A DNA stretch of 48,178 bases, taken from positions 1-48,178 of the forward strand of contig CADBYI010000007.1 in NCBI GenBank assembly GCA_902798825.1. The letters run 5' to 3'. This document shows, in pieces, positions 8,695 to 18,019 of this stretch. Origin of the DNA: an uncultured Eubacteriales bacterium. Lineage in GTDB: Bacteria > Bacillota > Clostridia > Christensenellales > CAG-138. A program made the translations under genes and the position numbers. Numbering within the stretch: the stretch's first letter is position 1; the number at the start of each line of letters is the position of its first letter. The notes beneath the pieces are model-generated. The model saw only the letters and a list, made by a program, of their open reading frames with translations, was not told the origin of the DNA and made no database searches.

Positions 8695-9615
8695 ATGATC
8701 AAGATTCTTGCCTCTGACGGTATGGAAAAGGGCGCGGTGGCCGCGCTGGAAGCCAAGGGTTGCCAGGTGGATCAGCAGTTCTATGATCCCGAGGCCCTGA
8801 AGGAAGCCGTGAAGAACTACGACGTGCTAGTGGTCCGTTCCGCTACCAAGGTCCGGGTCCCTCATATCGACGCGGCCAAGGAAGCCGGCAAGCTGAAGCT
8901 GGTCATCCGCGGCGGCGTGGGCGTGGATAACATCGATGTGAAGTATGCCGAAGAGAACGGCATCACCGTCCGCAACACCCCCCGGGCCAGCTCCCAGTCC
9001 GTGGCGGAGCTGGCTATGGGCCATATGTTCGCCTGCGCCCGGTTCCTGTCCATCGCCGGTCACACCATGCGCGAGGACAAGTGGGAGAAGAAGGCCTATG
9101 CCAAGGGCATCGAGCTTCAGGGCAAGACCCTGGGCATCATCGGCTTCGGCCGCATCGGCCAGCATCTGGGCGTCATGGCCAAGGCCATCGGCATGAAGGT
9201 GGTCGCCTTCGATATCTACCACATCCCCGGCATCGAGGAGCAGTTGGGCATCAACTATGTGGAGATGGACGAGCTGCTGGCTGAATCCGATTTCATCAGC
9301 GTCCATGCCCCCGCGGTGGACGGCGGCGCCATCATCAACGCCGACACCATCGCCAAGATGAAGGACGGCGTGTGCATCATCAACACCAGCCGCGGCGCCA
9401 ATCTGGACGAGGACGCCCTGCTGGCCGCCCTGGAGTCCGGCAAGGTCCGGGCCGCCGGTCTCGACGTGTACGCCTCCGAGCCCGCCCAGAACAAGGCCCT
9501 CTACAGCCACCCCATGGTGTCATGCACGCCCCACATCGGCGCCTCCACGGTGGAAGCCCAGAAGCGCATCGGCCAGGAGATCGTGGACATCATCACCAAG
9601 CAGTTCAATCTGTAA
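8695..9615 (+). CDS. serA: D-3-phosphoglycerate dehydrogenase, short form
   Basis: 306 residues of the D-2-hydroxyacid dehydrogenase family. IIGFGRIGQHLG is the NAD-binding Rossmann motif, INTSRGANLDEDAL holds the catalytic Arg region, and CTPHIGASTVEAQ holds the catalytic His. It ends after the core fold and so lacks the ACT or ASB regulatory domains of long SerA forms; serine feedback through ACT is therefore not expected. Paired with serC it oxidises 3-phosphoglycerate to phosphohydroxypyruvate. The ATG follows AAGGAGGAG. A strong hairpin ends the operon. Confidence 0.93.
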   Translation: MIKILASDGMEKGAVAALEAKGCQVDQQFYDPEALKEAVKNYDVLVVRSATKVRVPHIDAAKEAGKLKLVIRGGVGVDNIDVKYAEENGITVRNTPRASSQSVAELAMGHMFACARFLSIAGHTMREDKWEKKAYAKGIELQGKTLGIIGFGRIGQHLGVMAKAIGMKVVAFDIYHIPGIEEQLGINYVEMDELLAESDFISVHAPAVDGGAIINADTIAKMKDGVCIINTSRGANLDEDALLAALESGKVRAAGLDVYASEPAQNKALYSHPMVSCTPHIGASTVEAQKRIGQEIVDIITKQFNL

Positions 9616-9626
9616 ACGGAACCAGG

Positions 9627-9658
9627 AAAAGAGACCGGATCATCCGGTCTCTTTTGTT
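9627..9658 (+). terminator. Rho-independent terminator after serA
   Basis: AAAAGAGACCGGA pairs with TCCGGTCTCTTTT around a 3-base loop, followed by GTTT. It ends 16 bases before the ATG of the next gene. Confidence 0.8.
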
Positions 9659-9673
9659 TAAGGAGTATTCAAA

Positions 9674-10036
9674 ATGGCAAAAGTGCTTATGTTCAACATC
9701 ACGGGAGACAAGAGAAAGAAGCTGCATTTCCTGTGCATGCAATACGGGATCACCGCCCTGGAGGGGACGGTGGCGGATCAGAACCGCCCTCTGGGCCGTC
9801 TTCTGGACAGGGAAGGACAGGGCGGCACGCCCACCCTGGACGCCCCCTTTGCGGAGGAGATGCTGGTGCTGGACGGCCTCTCCTCCCAGCAGTTCCACGG
9901 CCTCCTCAACGGGATGCAGACCCTCCAGGCGGCCGTGACCTACAAGGCCGTCACCACGGACCACAACCTGGCCTGGACCCCGTCCCGCCTCCTCCGTGAA
10001 CTGGTGGCGGAGCATGAAGCCATGCACAGGGGATAA
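9674..10036 (+). CDS. DUF3783-type small protein
   Basis: 120 residues, soluble, no signal peptide or membrane segment. The beginning (VLMFNITGDKRKKLHFLCMQYGI) and the conserved body (LDAPFAEEMLVLDGLSSQQFHGLLNGM) match my recollection of DUF3783 proteins common in Clostridia; no function is known to me. The ATG follows AAGGAGTATTC. It lies just after the serA terminator, so it probably relies on read-through or an unseen promoter. Confidence 0.7.
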   Translation: MAKVLMFNITGDKRKKLHFLCMQYGITALEGTVADQNRPLGRLLDREGQGGTPTLDAPFAEEMLVLDGLSSQQFHGLLNGMQTLQAAVTYKAVTTDHNLAWTPSRLLRELVAEHEAMHRG

Positions 10037-10085
10037 AACGAGCCCACTCCATTTAATATTTCTTTGTGTTTTCCACCTGCCTGCC

Positions 10086-10114
10086 TTGCTTTTACCATGC
10101 GCCGCTGATATACT
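10086..10114 (+). promoter_or_regulatory. Sigma-A promoter of the BspA-like gene
   Basis: TTGCTT (10086-10091), 17-bp spacer, TATACT (10109-10114), 32 bases before the chosen ATG. Confidence 0.6.
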
Positions 10115-10146
10115 CTATATATCTTCAATTCCGGGAGTGCACTGCC

Positions 10147-13100
10147 ATGAGGAAAACCGTATTTCTCGCCTTTTTTTTGACTCTTTTGCTGTGCCTGTTC
10201 CCTTTGTATGCCAAAGCGGATGGGGAGACCTCCGGCACTTGCGGCGATGATTTAACCTGGGAATTCAATCCGAGCACCGGCGTTTTGACCATCACCGGTA
10301 GCGGAGAAATGACGAGTGCGCCATGGGCAAGTTTTATGGGGCAGATCACAAACGTTTCCCTGCCCAGTGGTTTGACTGTTATTTACTCCAATGCGTTTAC
10401 CAACTGTGCAGGACTAACTTCTATCACAATCCCGGACAGCGTCACCAGCATCGGCGATTTTGCGTTCTATGGCTGTACGGGGCTCACATCATTAACAATA
10501 CCATGCAGTGCAAGCATAGGGGAGTGGTCACAGCCATTCTATAATTGCTCTTCCATTACGAGTGTTCATTTAACTGTCGGTTCAGGAACAATGGTTGATT
10601 ATAACTATTGGAACGGTTTTGAAGGTCTAACAGGCAATGCTCCATGGTATTTTTCAAGAACAAATGACTTACAGGTCATTATTGATAATGGAATAAAGAA
10701 TATTGGTAAATATGCATTTGTAAACTGCGAAGGTCTTTCTTCAATAACAATACCGAATAGTGTTTTAGAGATTAAAGAAAGTGCATTCCAGGGTTGTTCA
10801 GAGTTAGAAACACTAGTTATTCCGGATGAAGTTATTTCTATTGAAGCCTCCGCCTTTTCTGGCTGTAGCAACTTGGTATCCGTAGAAATTGGAAATGGAA
10901 TAACAGAGATTAAAGCATGGACTTTCTGCGAATGTAGTAAGCTAACGAATATTTCTCTGCCTGACAGTGTTACTAATATTGATTCGTCCGCATTCTATCA
11001 ATGCAATGATATAACAGAAATAGAAATGCCATGTAGCGCAATCATTGGAGGCGCATTCGCTAATTGTACAAAGGTGGAGAAAATCACCTTAACAAAAGGT
11101 ACGGGAATAATGACCGATTACGTCAATGACGCAAGTGTGCCCGCCCATGGTTTGACATATACACCATGGTATGCATCTCGAACCAATGAATTAAGCATTG
11201 TTCTTGATGAAGGAATAATTCATATAGGCAACAATGCTTTTTGGGGATGCACTGGGCTGACATCCATCACTATTCCGGACAGTGCTACTAGTATTGGAGA
11301 GTATGCGTTTTTTTGCGCAGGTTTGATAGATGTTTCCATCGGACAAGGAGTTGCTAGCATCGGAAGGTCTGCTTTTGATGGATGTACTCACTTGTTGTCT
11401 GTGATAATCCCGAACAGTGTGTCGACAATAGGGGAGAGAGCGTTTAATAATTGTACAAACTTGGATAATGCTGTGATAGGAGCCTCAGCAATCGGTGATT
11501 ATGCGTTTTGCGGATGTACAAATCTTTCATCTGTCACCCTCTCGACTAATGTCACCAGCATAGGCCTTGGCGCTTTTGTTGCATGCGCGGGTTTGACATC
11601 CATCACTATTCCAAATAGCGTTACCAACATTGGTGTTTCTGCATTTGCAGATTGCACGAGCTTGCAATCTGCGACCATTGGAAACGGCATAACGGCTATC
11701 GAAGCATCTGTATTTGATGGTTGCAAAGAACTGGCATCCTTTATCATCCCAGACGGTGTCAGCAACATTGGTGCGAGTGCGTTTTTTGACTGCGTGAGGT
11801 TGGAAAGCATCACCATCCCGATCAGTGTCACCAATATAGGCACTTATGCGTTTAATCGTTGCACGAGTCTGAAGGATGTTTACTATCATGGTACGGCAAG
11901 GACTAGGGAAGCCATCCAAATCGAATCAAATAGTTATTACCCGTTGTTTGATGCTACCTGGCACTACCTACCGGTGAACAGTATCGAGTGGGTACGGCAG
12001 CCCGACAAACTGACCTATGATGAGGGTGAGGCGCTGAGCGTGTCTGGCGGCCAGATCAAGGCGTGTTACGACTACGATATCGAGGAGACCGAGGCCCTGA
12101 CTGCGGACATGGTCAGCGGCTTCGACAACACGACCGCCGGCGTCCAGACCCTGACGGTGACTTTCGGCGGCAAGACCACCACTTATGACGTCACCGTGAA
12201 CCATGTGCCCGGCGAAGCTGTCCAGGAGAACGTGGTCAACGCTTCCTGCACAGCAGCGGGCAGCTACGACGAGGTGGTCTACTGCACTGGCTGTGGCGCG
12301 GAGCTGAGCAGAGAGGGAAAGACCATCCCGGCCCTGGGCCACGACCTGGTGCATCACGAGGCCCAGGCGGCCACCTGCACGGAGGTCGGCTGGGACGCCT
12401 ACGACACCTGCTCTCGCTGTGACTACACGACGTATGTGGAGATCCCGGCGCTGGGTCACGACCTTGTCCACCACGAGGCCCAGGTAGCCACTTGCACGGC
12501 GGTCGGCTGGGACGCCTACGACACCTGCTCTCGGTGCGACTACACGACCTACGTAGAGATCCCGGCCCTGGGCCACGACCTGGTCCATCACGAGGCCCAG
12601 GCGGCCACCTGCACGGCGGTCGGCTGGGACGCCTACGACACCTGCTCGCGGTGTGATTATACAACGTACGCGGAAATCCCAGCCCTGAGCCACATCCCAG
12701 GTGAAGCCGTGCGGGAGAACGAGATACCTGCCACTACAGAGGCAGAGGGCAGCTATGACGAGGTGATATATTGCACCATATGCAATCAGGAATTGAGCCG
12801 AGAGAAAAAGACTATTGATAAGTTGACTGCTTCCGGGGTCTGCGGGGACGATCTGACTTGGGCCTTCCAAAGCAGCACCGGTGTCCTGACCATCTCCGGC
12901 AGCGGGGATATGGCATCTTTCATTGGTCAGTCGTCACCGTGGAATTCGGTGCAGGACCAGATCACCAGCATTTCCCTTCCCGAGGGACTGACTGCTATCG
13001 GGGCCAATACATTCTCGGGTTGCACAGAATTGACAGACATCACTATTCCTGATAGCCTTACTAGCATCGGCGAAAATGCGTTCTCAGGTTGCACGAAGCT

Positions 13101-14307
13101 GATGACGGTAACCTATTCCGGTACAGATACCCAGCGGGCAGAGATACAGGTGGGTACAGGCAATGATCCTCTGTTGACCGCCACTTGGCAATGCAAGGAA
13201 GCAGCGCCGACGCCTACCCCAACGCCTGAACCTACGGCCGAACCGACTGCAACGCCAACACCAAACCCTGAATCTACGGCCGAACCGACTGCAACGCCTA
13301 CGCCAACCCCTGAATTAACGGCCGAACCTACTGCGACACCCACACCGACACCTACGCCCACGCCAACGCCGACTCCTACACCTGAACCTTCGCCAACACC
13401 CACGCCGACACCTACTTTTACCCCAACACTGACGCCTACTTCCACTCCAACGCCTACACCCACTCCTACGCCTACCCCGGTGCCCACGCCCACGCCGGAG
13501 CCTGCCACCGTCAAGAAGGTGCAGGCGAAGAAGAGCGTGAAGCTCACGGCGCCGAAGATAAAGAAGGCGACCTATCAGTGGATGTATCGGACAGGTAAGG
13601 TGGGCCCCTGGCAGCCCATGGGGAAGAAGGGTAGCAAGCAGAAGCTGAGCGTCAAGGCCACCATGGCCCTGGACGGGTACCAGTATCGGTGCCGGGTGAC
13701 CAGTCCCACAGGGGCGGTCAGCTATACGGATATCTATGAGTTGTATGTCTATGAACAGCTGAAGGTGAAGAAGCAGCCCAAGTGGGGCAAGGCCAGCATG
13801 CCGGGGTCCAAGATGGCTTTGAGCATCACAGCCACAGGCGCCAGCAGCTACCAGTGGTATACACGGCCCAACTCTGGATCAGCCTGGCGGTTGATCGAGG
13901 GTGCAACGGGCACCAGCTATGTGGTGTGCGTGCAGGAGGGCATGGGCGGGGCCCAGTTCGCTTGCCAGATCAGCGGCAAGCAGGGTACGGTCATGTCCAA
14001 GGCTGCCACAGTGAAGATGGCGAAGATACCGGCCCCGAAGATCAAGAAGCAGCCGGTGTTGAAGAAGCCGGTGGTCCCGGGCACCCTCGTTACGCTGAAG
14101 GTCACAGCCATCAATGCGGAGACCTACCAGTGGTACTATCGGACCTCCGCCAAAGGCGCCTGGATCATCATGGGCGGCGAGACCAAGCCCACGCTGACGT
14201 TTACTGCCGCAGCCAATGGCAACGGGTATCAATACAAATGCACGGTGAAAGGTCGCGGGGGCGCGGTGGACTCCAAGCCCGTCACGTTAAAGGTCATTGC
14301 ACCCTAA
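10147..14307 (+). CDS. Secreted BspA-type leucine-rich repeat surface protein with Ig-like domains
   Basis: 1386 residues. Residues 1-24 (MRKTVFLAF...PLYAKA) are a Sec signal peptide. Residues about 30-610 are BspA/LRR_5 repeats of the form [22 protein letters not shown]. Next comes a bacterial Ig-like (Big_3-type) domain around [14 protein letters not shown], then five related Cys-rich units, three of them exact-length 39-residue tandem copies, a second short LRR block, a Thr-Pro linker (about residues 1020-1118), and three Ig-like repeats (TYQWMYR, SYQWYTR, TYQWYYR). No LPXTG motif or anchor is seen at the C-terminus. BspA proteins act in adhesion to host or other cells; that role is inferred here. 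The upstream in-frame extension is not used because ATG 10147 begins the signal peptide and has a weak GGGAG box. The LRR section is far more AT-rich than the rest. Confidence 0.85.
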   Translation: MRKTVFLAFFLTLLLCLFPLYAKADGETSGTCGDDLTWEFNPSTGVLTITGSGEMTSAPWASFMGQITNVSLPSGLTVIYSNAFTNCAGLTSITIPDSVTSIGDFAFYGCTGLTSLTIPCSASIGEWSQPFYNCSSITSVHLTVGSGTMVDYNYWNGFEGLTGNAPWYFSRTNDLQVIIDNGIKNIGKYAFVNCEGLSSITIPNSVLEIKESAFQGCSELETLVIPDEVISIEASAFSGCSNLVSVEIGNGITEIKAWTFCECSKLTNISLPDSVTNIDSSAFYQCNDITEIEMPCSAIIGGAFANCTKVEKITLTKGTGIMTDYVNDASVPAHGLTYTPWYASRTNELSIVLDEGIIHIGNNAFWGCTGLTSITIPDSATSIGEYAFFCAGLIDVSIGQGVASIGRSAFDGCTHLLSVIIPNSVSTIGERAFNNCTNLDNAVIGASAIGDYAFCGCTNLSSVTLSTNVTSIGLGAFVACAGLTSITIPNSVTNIGVSAFADCTSLQSATIGNGITAIEASVFDGCKELASFIIPDGVSNIGASAFFDCVRLESITIPISVTNIGTYAFNRCTSLKDVYYHGTARTREAIQIESNSYYPLFDATWHYLPVNSIEWVRQPDKLTYDEGEALSVSGGQIKACYDYDIEETEALTADMVSGFDNTTAGVQTLTVTFGGKTTTYDVTVNHVPGEAVQENVVNASCTAAGSYDEVVYCTGCGAELSREGKTIPALGHDLVHHEAQAATCTEVGWDAYDTCSRCDYTTYVEIPALGHDLVHHEAQVATCTAVGWDAYDTCSRCDYTTYVEIPALGHDLVHHEAQAATCTAVGWDAYDTCSRCDYTTYAEIPALSHIPGEAVRENEIPATTEAEGSYDEVIYCTICNQELSREKKTIDKLTASGVCGDDLTWAFQSSTGVLTISGSGDMASFIGQSSPWNSVQDQITSISLPEGLTAIGANTFSGCTELTDITIPDSLTSIGENAFSGCTKLMTVTYSGTDTQRAEIQVGTGNDPLLTATWQCKEAAPTPTPTPEPTAEPTATPTPNPESTAEPTATPTPTPELTAEPTATPTPTPTPTPTPTPTPEPSPTPTPTPTFTPTLTPTSTPTPTPTPTPTPVPTPTPEPATVKKVQAKKSVKLTAPKIKKATYQWMYRTGKVGPWQPMGKKGSKQKLSVKATMALDGYQYRCRVTSPTGAVSYTDIYELYVYEQLKVKKQPKWGKASMPGSKMALSITATGASSYQWYTRPNSGSAWRLIEGATGTSYVVCVQEGMGGAQFACQISGKQGTVMSKAATVKMAKIPAPKIKKQPVLKKPVVPGTLVTLKVTAINAETYQWYYRTSAKGAWIIMGGETKPTLTFTAAANGNGYQYKCTVKGRGGAVDSKPVTLKVIAP
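12331..12681 (+). repeat. Three tandem 117-bp units encoding Cys-rich domains
   Basis: Starts at 12331, 12448 and 12565, each exactly 117 bp (39 residues), nearly identical. Each unit has His pairs (GHDLVHHEA) and three Cys ([12 protein letters not shown]), so it may bind a metal. More diverged copies flank the block ([20 protein letters not shown] before; [13 protein letters not shown] after). Confidence 0.85.
13206..13500 (+). repeat. Thr-Pro-rich linker, low-complexity coding repeat
   Basis: Short degenerate repeats of ACNCCNACN-type codons encode [14 protein letters not shown] runs that link the LRR part of the surface protein to its C-terminal Ig-like domains. Such stretches often span the cell wall and vary in length. 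Confidence 0.85.
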
Positions 14308-14329
14308 CCAAAAACGAGGCAAAAACGAA

Positions 14330-14365
14330 CAGGCCCTGCAGCACGCAGGGCCTGTGGTCATTTTT
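14330..14365. terminator. Bidirectional terminator between convergent genes
   Basis: CAGGCCCTGC pairs with GCAGGGCCTG around a 5-base loop. A T-rich stretch follows on the plus strand (tcattttt), and TTCGTTTTTG on the minus strand. Confidence 0.75.
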
Positions 14366-14369
14366 GATC

Positions 14370-15275
14370 TTATTCCTTGATTTTTGGTAAGGCGAAGTTC
14401 ACGCCGCCCGGGACGACCTCCACGGTGAAGCGCTTGCGCTCGATGACCTCGCCGTCCAGGGAGACGGGCAGCAGGCCCTTTTCGCTCTCCACGGTGAGCT
14501 TTTGTGCCCGGGTGTATTGTAGGATATTCGCCATGCGTGGATCTTCCAGATGGGTCCCCGCCGTATAGCTGCCGATCAGTTGCACGAAGGACAGGCGGGA
14601 GATGGGCTTCACCAGACACACCTCGATGAGGCCGTCGTCCACCTGGGCTCGGGGAGCGCATTGGAAGGAGCCGCCCACATACCGGCCGTTGGCGAAGGTG
14701 CACAGGAGGATATCGCCCGAGAAGAAGGGCTCGCCGTCCACGGTGACGGAGCACCCGGTCTTCATGGACTTCATCAGGGCGTTCACGATGCCCACATAGT
14801 AGGCCTTCTTGCCCCCCATGAGGGGCTTGCGCTTCACGTTGTTCATGGTCTTTAGCACGCTGGTATCGAAGCCGAAGCTGAACACGTTGATGCACCAGCG
14901 ATCGTCCACCTTCAATATGTCGATGGGGGCGGGCTCCGCCGCCAGCAGGGCGTCTATATCCAAAAACCGTTCCCGGCCGCCGAAGACCTTCACGAAATCG
15001 TTGCCGCTGCCGCAGGGATAGACGGTGAAGCAGGCGTTTTTGTGTCCCGCAACGCCGGAGGCCACCTCGTTGATGGTCCCGTCGCCGCCGCAGGCGACGA
15101 AGCACAGCCGTTCCCCGGGACTGGCCGCGATTCGTTGGGCGACATACTTGGTTGCGTCCTGGGGGCCCTTTGTAATATACAGCTCGCAGCCTTCGCGCTG
15201 GGAAACGGCCGCCTCCAGCCGCATTTTCGCCTCCCCCTGACCGGCGGCGGGATTGTAGAGAAAGATGTGTTTCAT
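14370..15275 (-). CDS. Diacylglycerol/sphingosine kinase-like lipid kinase (YegS/DgkB family)
   Basis: 301 residues, the typical length. FLYNPAAGQGEAKM is the start of the catalytic domain; CGGDGTINEVASG is the ATP-binding GGDGT motif; YPCGSGNDFVK follows as expected. The C-terminal beta-sandwich includes VSLDGEVIE. The family phosphorylates membrane lipids such as diacylglycerol at the cytoplasmic membrane; the true lipid here is unknown. It stands alone, divergent from the UPF0489 gene. The ATG has only a weak AAGAAGG box. Confidence 0.85.
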   Translation of the reverse strand: MKHIFLYNPAAGQGEAKMRLEAAVSQREGCELYITKGPQDATKYVAQRIAASPGERLCFVACGGDGTINEVASGVAGHKNACFTVYPCGSGNDFVKVFGGRERFLDIDALLAAEPAPIDILKVDDRWCINVFSFGFDTSVLKTMNNVKRKPLMGGKKAYYVGIVNALMKSMKTGCSVTVDGEPFFSGDILLCTFANGRYVGGSFQCAPRAQVDDGLIEVCLVKPISRLSFVQLIGSYTAGTHLEDPRMANILQYTRAQKLTVESEKGLLPVSLDGEVIERKRFTVEVVPGGVNFALPKIKE

Positions 15276-15392
15276 AGGGTGCCTTCTTTCCGACGGGTAG
15301 TCGCTGACCGAATGGTGAGCGCTGTAAAAGGAGCTTGCGGGGGATGAATGACCTTAGCCCGATCCGCCCGCAAATCTCCTTCAGTTTTTTTA

Positions 15393-15431
15393 AGTATACC
15401 ATGTTGGAAAGAAAAAAGAAAGTGGTATACT
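15393..15431 (+). promoter_or_regulatory. Promoter of the UPF0489 gene inside an inverted repeat
   Basis: TTGGAA (15404-15409), 16-bp spacer, TATACT (15426-15431). The -10 box belongs to TGGTATACT, which is an exact inverted copy of AGTATACCA at 15393-15401; the latter gives a TATACT on the opposite strand toward the lipid-kinase gene. The pair could be two divergent -10 boxes or an operator. Confidence 0.5.
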
Positions 15432-15454
15432 GTAGAAACAGGGAGGGAAAAAGC

Positions 15455-16165
15455 ATGCAGCGGGTACTGGACATGGATTTGGATTTCTTTTTGGCGGATT
15501 GCTGCCCCTTGGCGGAGAAGGGCCATCGGCCGGCTTTGGCAGGCCACGAGCCCTGGGCGGCGGAGGCCGTGCGCTCCTTTTTGGAGAGGAATTGTGGGTT
15601 ATCCAGGGAGCGTCCCCTTCCCGGGCGTATCTGCATGACCCACGACGGCGCACTGGGGTATTGGAAGGAGCTGATGGATAGGGGCGAACTGCAGGCGCCC
15701 TTCCACGTGACCCATGTGGACGCCCACAGCGACCTGGGCATCGGCTATCCCGGCCCAAGCTATGTGCTGTACAACGTGCTTTCCCTGCCGCCGAAGCGGC
15801 GGCTGGAGCTGGATCGATTTTATCGGGAGCGGAAGCTGGACGAGGCGAACTATCTTCTCTTCGCCCTGGCAGCCCGGATCGTGGGCTCCCTGGACAACGT
15901 CCGCCGCCCCTTCTCCCAAAACGACGTGCCTTCCCAGCTGTTGACGGGGGATGGCGCTCATATCCGTCTGCCCCAATCCTTCCCCGATCTGTTCGAAAGG
16001 GTCAACGGGCCGGAGCCCCTGATCCCTTACCAAGAATATAAAACGGACGGCAGCTTTGTCGCCGCCGCCCCCTATGACTTTGTATCCCTGGCCATCTCGC
16101 CCCGCTACGCGCCTGAAGCGGCGGATGAGCTCATTCCCATTTTCAAAGAGTATATGCAATCTTAG
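15455..16165 (+). CDS. UPF0489 / peptide arginase-like protein
   Basis: 236 residues. The N-terminal MDLDFF and central THVDAHSDLGIG motifs are those of UPF0489 proteins, distant relatives of arginase in which the Asp/His residues bind two manganese ions. Some members (OspR type) turn arginine into ornithine in ribosomally made peptides, but no precursor peptide or maturase is seen nearby, so this role is only a family hint. The ATG follows GGGAGG. The stop codon overlaps the stop of the convergent ABC gene by three bases, with no terminator between them. Confidence 0.7.
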   Translation: MQRVLDMDLDFFLADCCPLAEKGHRPALAGHEPWAAEAVRSFLERNCGLSRERPLPGRICMTHDGALGYWKELMDRGELQAPFHVTHVDAHSDLGIGYPGPSYVLYNVLSLPPKRRLELDRFYRERKLDEANYLLFALAARIVGSLDNVRRPFSQNDVPSQLLTGDGAHIRLPQSFPDLFERVNGPEPLIPYQEYKTDGSFVAAAPYDFVSLAISPRYAPEAADELIPIFKEYMQS

Positions 16166-17898
16166 CCCCGAAGGGTGGCCTGATAGAACCCGGCGTACAG
16201 CCCCTGCTTTTCAAGCAGCGCCTCGTGGGTGCCCCGCTCCTGGATGCCATGCTCGTCGATGACCACGATCTCGTCCGCGTTCTGGACCGTAGAGAGTCGG
16301 TGAGCGATGACCAGGGTGGTCCGGCCGCGGCTCAACTCGTCGAAGGAGTGCTGTATATCCGCTTCGGTCAGAGTGTCCAGCGCCGAGGTGGCTTCGTCCA
16401 GGATCAGCACCGGCGGATTCTTCAAAAACAGCCGGGCAATGGACACCCGCTGCTTCTGACCGCCGGAGAGGAGCATGCCCCGCTCACCCACGTTGGTGGC
16501 ATAACCGTCGGGGAAGGTCATGATCTCTTCGTGAATGTGGGCTCGCTTGGCGGCCTCCACCACCTCCGCGTCGGTGGCGTCCAGCCGTCCATAGCGAATG
16601 TTCTCCAATATGCTGTCCGCAAACAGGAACACGTCCTGCTGCACAATGCCCACGTTCTCCCGGAGGGAGCGCATGGTCACGTCCCGAATATCGTGGCCGT
16701 CGATGGTGATGCTGCCCTCCCGTATGTCGTAAAACCGCAGCAACAGGTGACACAGGGTGGTCTTGCCGCCGCCGGAGGGCCCCACCAAAGCCAGCGTGCG
16801 GCCAGCCGGAATGGACAGATTCACGTCCTGCAGCACCTGACGGCCCTCATCGTAGGCGAAGGAGACGTGGGAGAAGGCGATGTCGCCCTTCACACCCTTG
16901 AGGTCCAGCGCGTCGGGTTTATCCTCGATGGCGGGCCGGGTGTCCATGATCTCCAGGAACCGCGTGAACCCGGCCATGCCCATCATATACTGCTCCGCGA
17001 AGGCGGCCAGCCGCTTGATGGGGGAGGTGAAGGTGGAGATGTACAGGGTAAAGGTGATGAGGGTCACCGTGTCCAGCTGCTTTCTGTAGATAAGGTATCC
17101 ACCGCAGGCCAGCACCGCCACGTTGAACATGGCCAGGAAGAACTCCGTGCCGCTGTTGAAGGTGGCCATGATTTTATAGTAATCCTTTTTGGCGGTGAGA
17201 AAGTTTTTGTTGCCTCGCTCGAATTTCTTGATCTCATAGGGCTCGTTGGCGAAGGCCTTGGCCGTCCGGGCGCCGGAGATGGAGCTCTCGATGTCCGCGT
17301 TGATCTCAGCCATGCGTTCCTTCACTACCCGGCTGGTCCGTCGCATCTTGAGGCGGGTGTGCATGACGAAATAGAGGATGGCCGGCAGCAGGACCAGCAG
17401 ACACAGAGCGATCCGCCATTCGATGGTGAACATGGCGATAAAGGCCCCAAGGATGGTCAGGGTGGAGATCAGCACGTCCTCCGGCCCGTGGTGGGCCAGC
17501 TCCGTCACGTCAAATAGATCGTTGGTGATCCGGGACAGGAGCTTGCCCGTGCGGATGCGGTCATAGAAGGAGAAGGGCAGGGTCTGGATGTGGGTGAAGA
17601 TGTCCCGCCGCATATCCGCCTCGATGAAGGTGCCCAGACGATGCCCCCAGAAGCCGATGATGAACTGCAAAACGGCCCGGATAAGGTAGGCCAGGATGAG
17701 ACAGCAGATGAGCACCACAAAGGTGTGGACGAGGGCGTTGTCCAACACCATTTCGGGCAGCAGGGTACGCAAAATGTACTGGGTCACCAGGGGAAAGGCC
17801 ACATCCACAGCAGCGACCACCGTGGCACAGGCAAGGTCCAGCACGAACAGCCCCAAATGAGGCTTGTAATACGCAAAAAATCGACGTAACTTTTCCAT
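16162..17898 (-). CDS. ABC exporter, fused membrane and ATPase domains (MsbA/LmrA type)
   Basis: 578 residues. Residues 1-310 hold six predicted membrane segments (for example LGLFVLDLACATVVAAVDVAF). The ATPase half shows Walker A GPSGGGKTT (about 373-381), Q-loop IVQQDVFLF, signature LSGGQKQR, Walker B PVLILDEATSALD and switch VIAHRLSTV. A single half-transporter with no partner gene suggests a homodimer exporting lipid, drug or peptide; the cargo is unknown. No ribosome binding site precedes the ATG. Instead a strong promoter has its -10 box seven bases upstream, so the mRNA is probably leaderless. Confidence 0.9.
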   Translation of the reverse strand: MEKLRRFFAYYKPHLGLFVLDLACATVVAAVDVAFPLVTQYILRTLLPEMVLDNALVHTFVVLICCLILAYLIRAVLQFIIGFWGHRLGTFIEADMRRDIFTHIQTLPFSFYDRIRTGKLLSRITNDLFDVTELAHHGPEDVLISTLTILGAFIAMFTIEWRIALCLLVLLPAILYFVMHTRLKMRRTSRVVKERMAEINADIESSISGARTAKAFANEPYEIKKFERGNKNFLTAKKDYYKIMATFNSGTEFFLAMFNVAVLACGGYLIYRKQLDTVTLITFTLYISTFTSPIKRLAAFAEQYMMGMAGFTRFLEIMDTRPAIEDKPDALDLKGVKGDIAFSHVSFAYDEGRQVLQDVNLSIPAGRTLALVGPSGGGKTTLCHLLLRFYDIREGSITIDGHDIRDVTMRSLRENVGIVQQDVFLFADSILENIRYGRLDATDAEVVEAAKRAHIHEEIMTFPDGYATNVGERGMLLSGGQKQRVSIARLFLKNPPVLILDEATSALDTLTEADIQHSFDELSRGRTTLVIAHRLSTVQNADEIVVIDEHGIQERGTHEALLEKQGLYAGFYQATLRG

Positions 17899-17905
17899 GG
17901 ATCAT

Positions 17906-17934
17906 AGTATATCGGATGAATCCGGTTTTGTCCA
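17906..17934 (-). promoter_or_regulatory. Strong sigma-A promoter predicting a leaderless ABC exporter mRNA
   Basis: On the minus strand TGGACA (17934-17929), 17-bp spacer, TATACT (17911-17906). Only seven bases separate the -10 box from the ATG at 17898, which places transcription start at or beside the A of the ATG. No Shine-Dalgarno sequence is present. Confidence 0.6.
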
Positions 17935-17963
17935 TGGTCTTTCTTTTATATGAAAAGTGTCCC

Positions 17964-17991
17964 GCATACCCCGGCACGAATCGCATACAGT
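17964..17991 (+). promoter_or_regulatory. Sigma-E-like (mother cell) promoter of spoIVA
   Basis: CATACAGT (17984-17991) fits the sigma-E -10 consensus (CATACANT). GCATACC at 17964-17970, 13 bases upstream, resembles the sigma-E -35 element. It lies 28 bases before the spoIVA ATG. spoIVA belongs to the sigma-E regulon in Bacillus. Confidence 0.6.
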
Positions 17992-18019
17992 GAACTATAG
18001 CACAATGGCGGAGGAACAT

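Noticed and set aside
12331..12681. CRISPR or non-coding tandem repeat
   Set aside because: Units are exactly 117 bp, in frame, and encode a conserved Cys-rich domain within a secreted protein.
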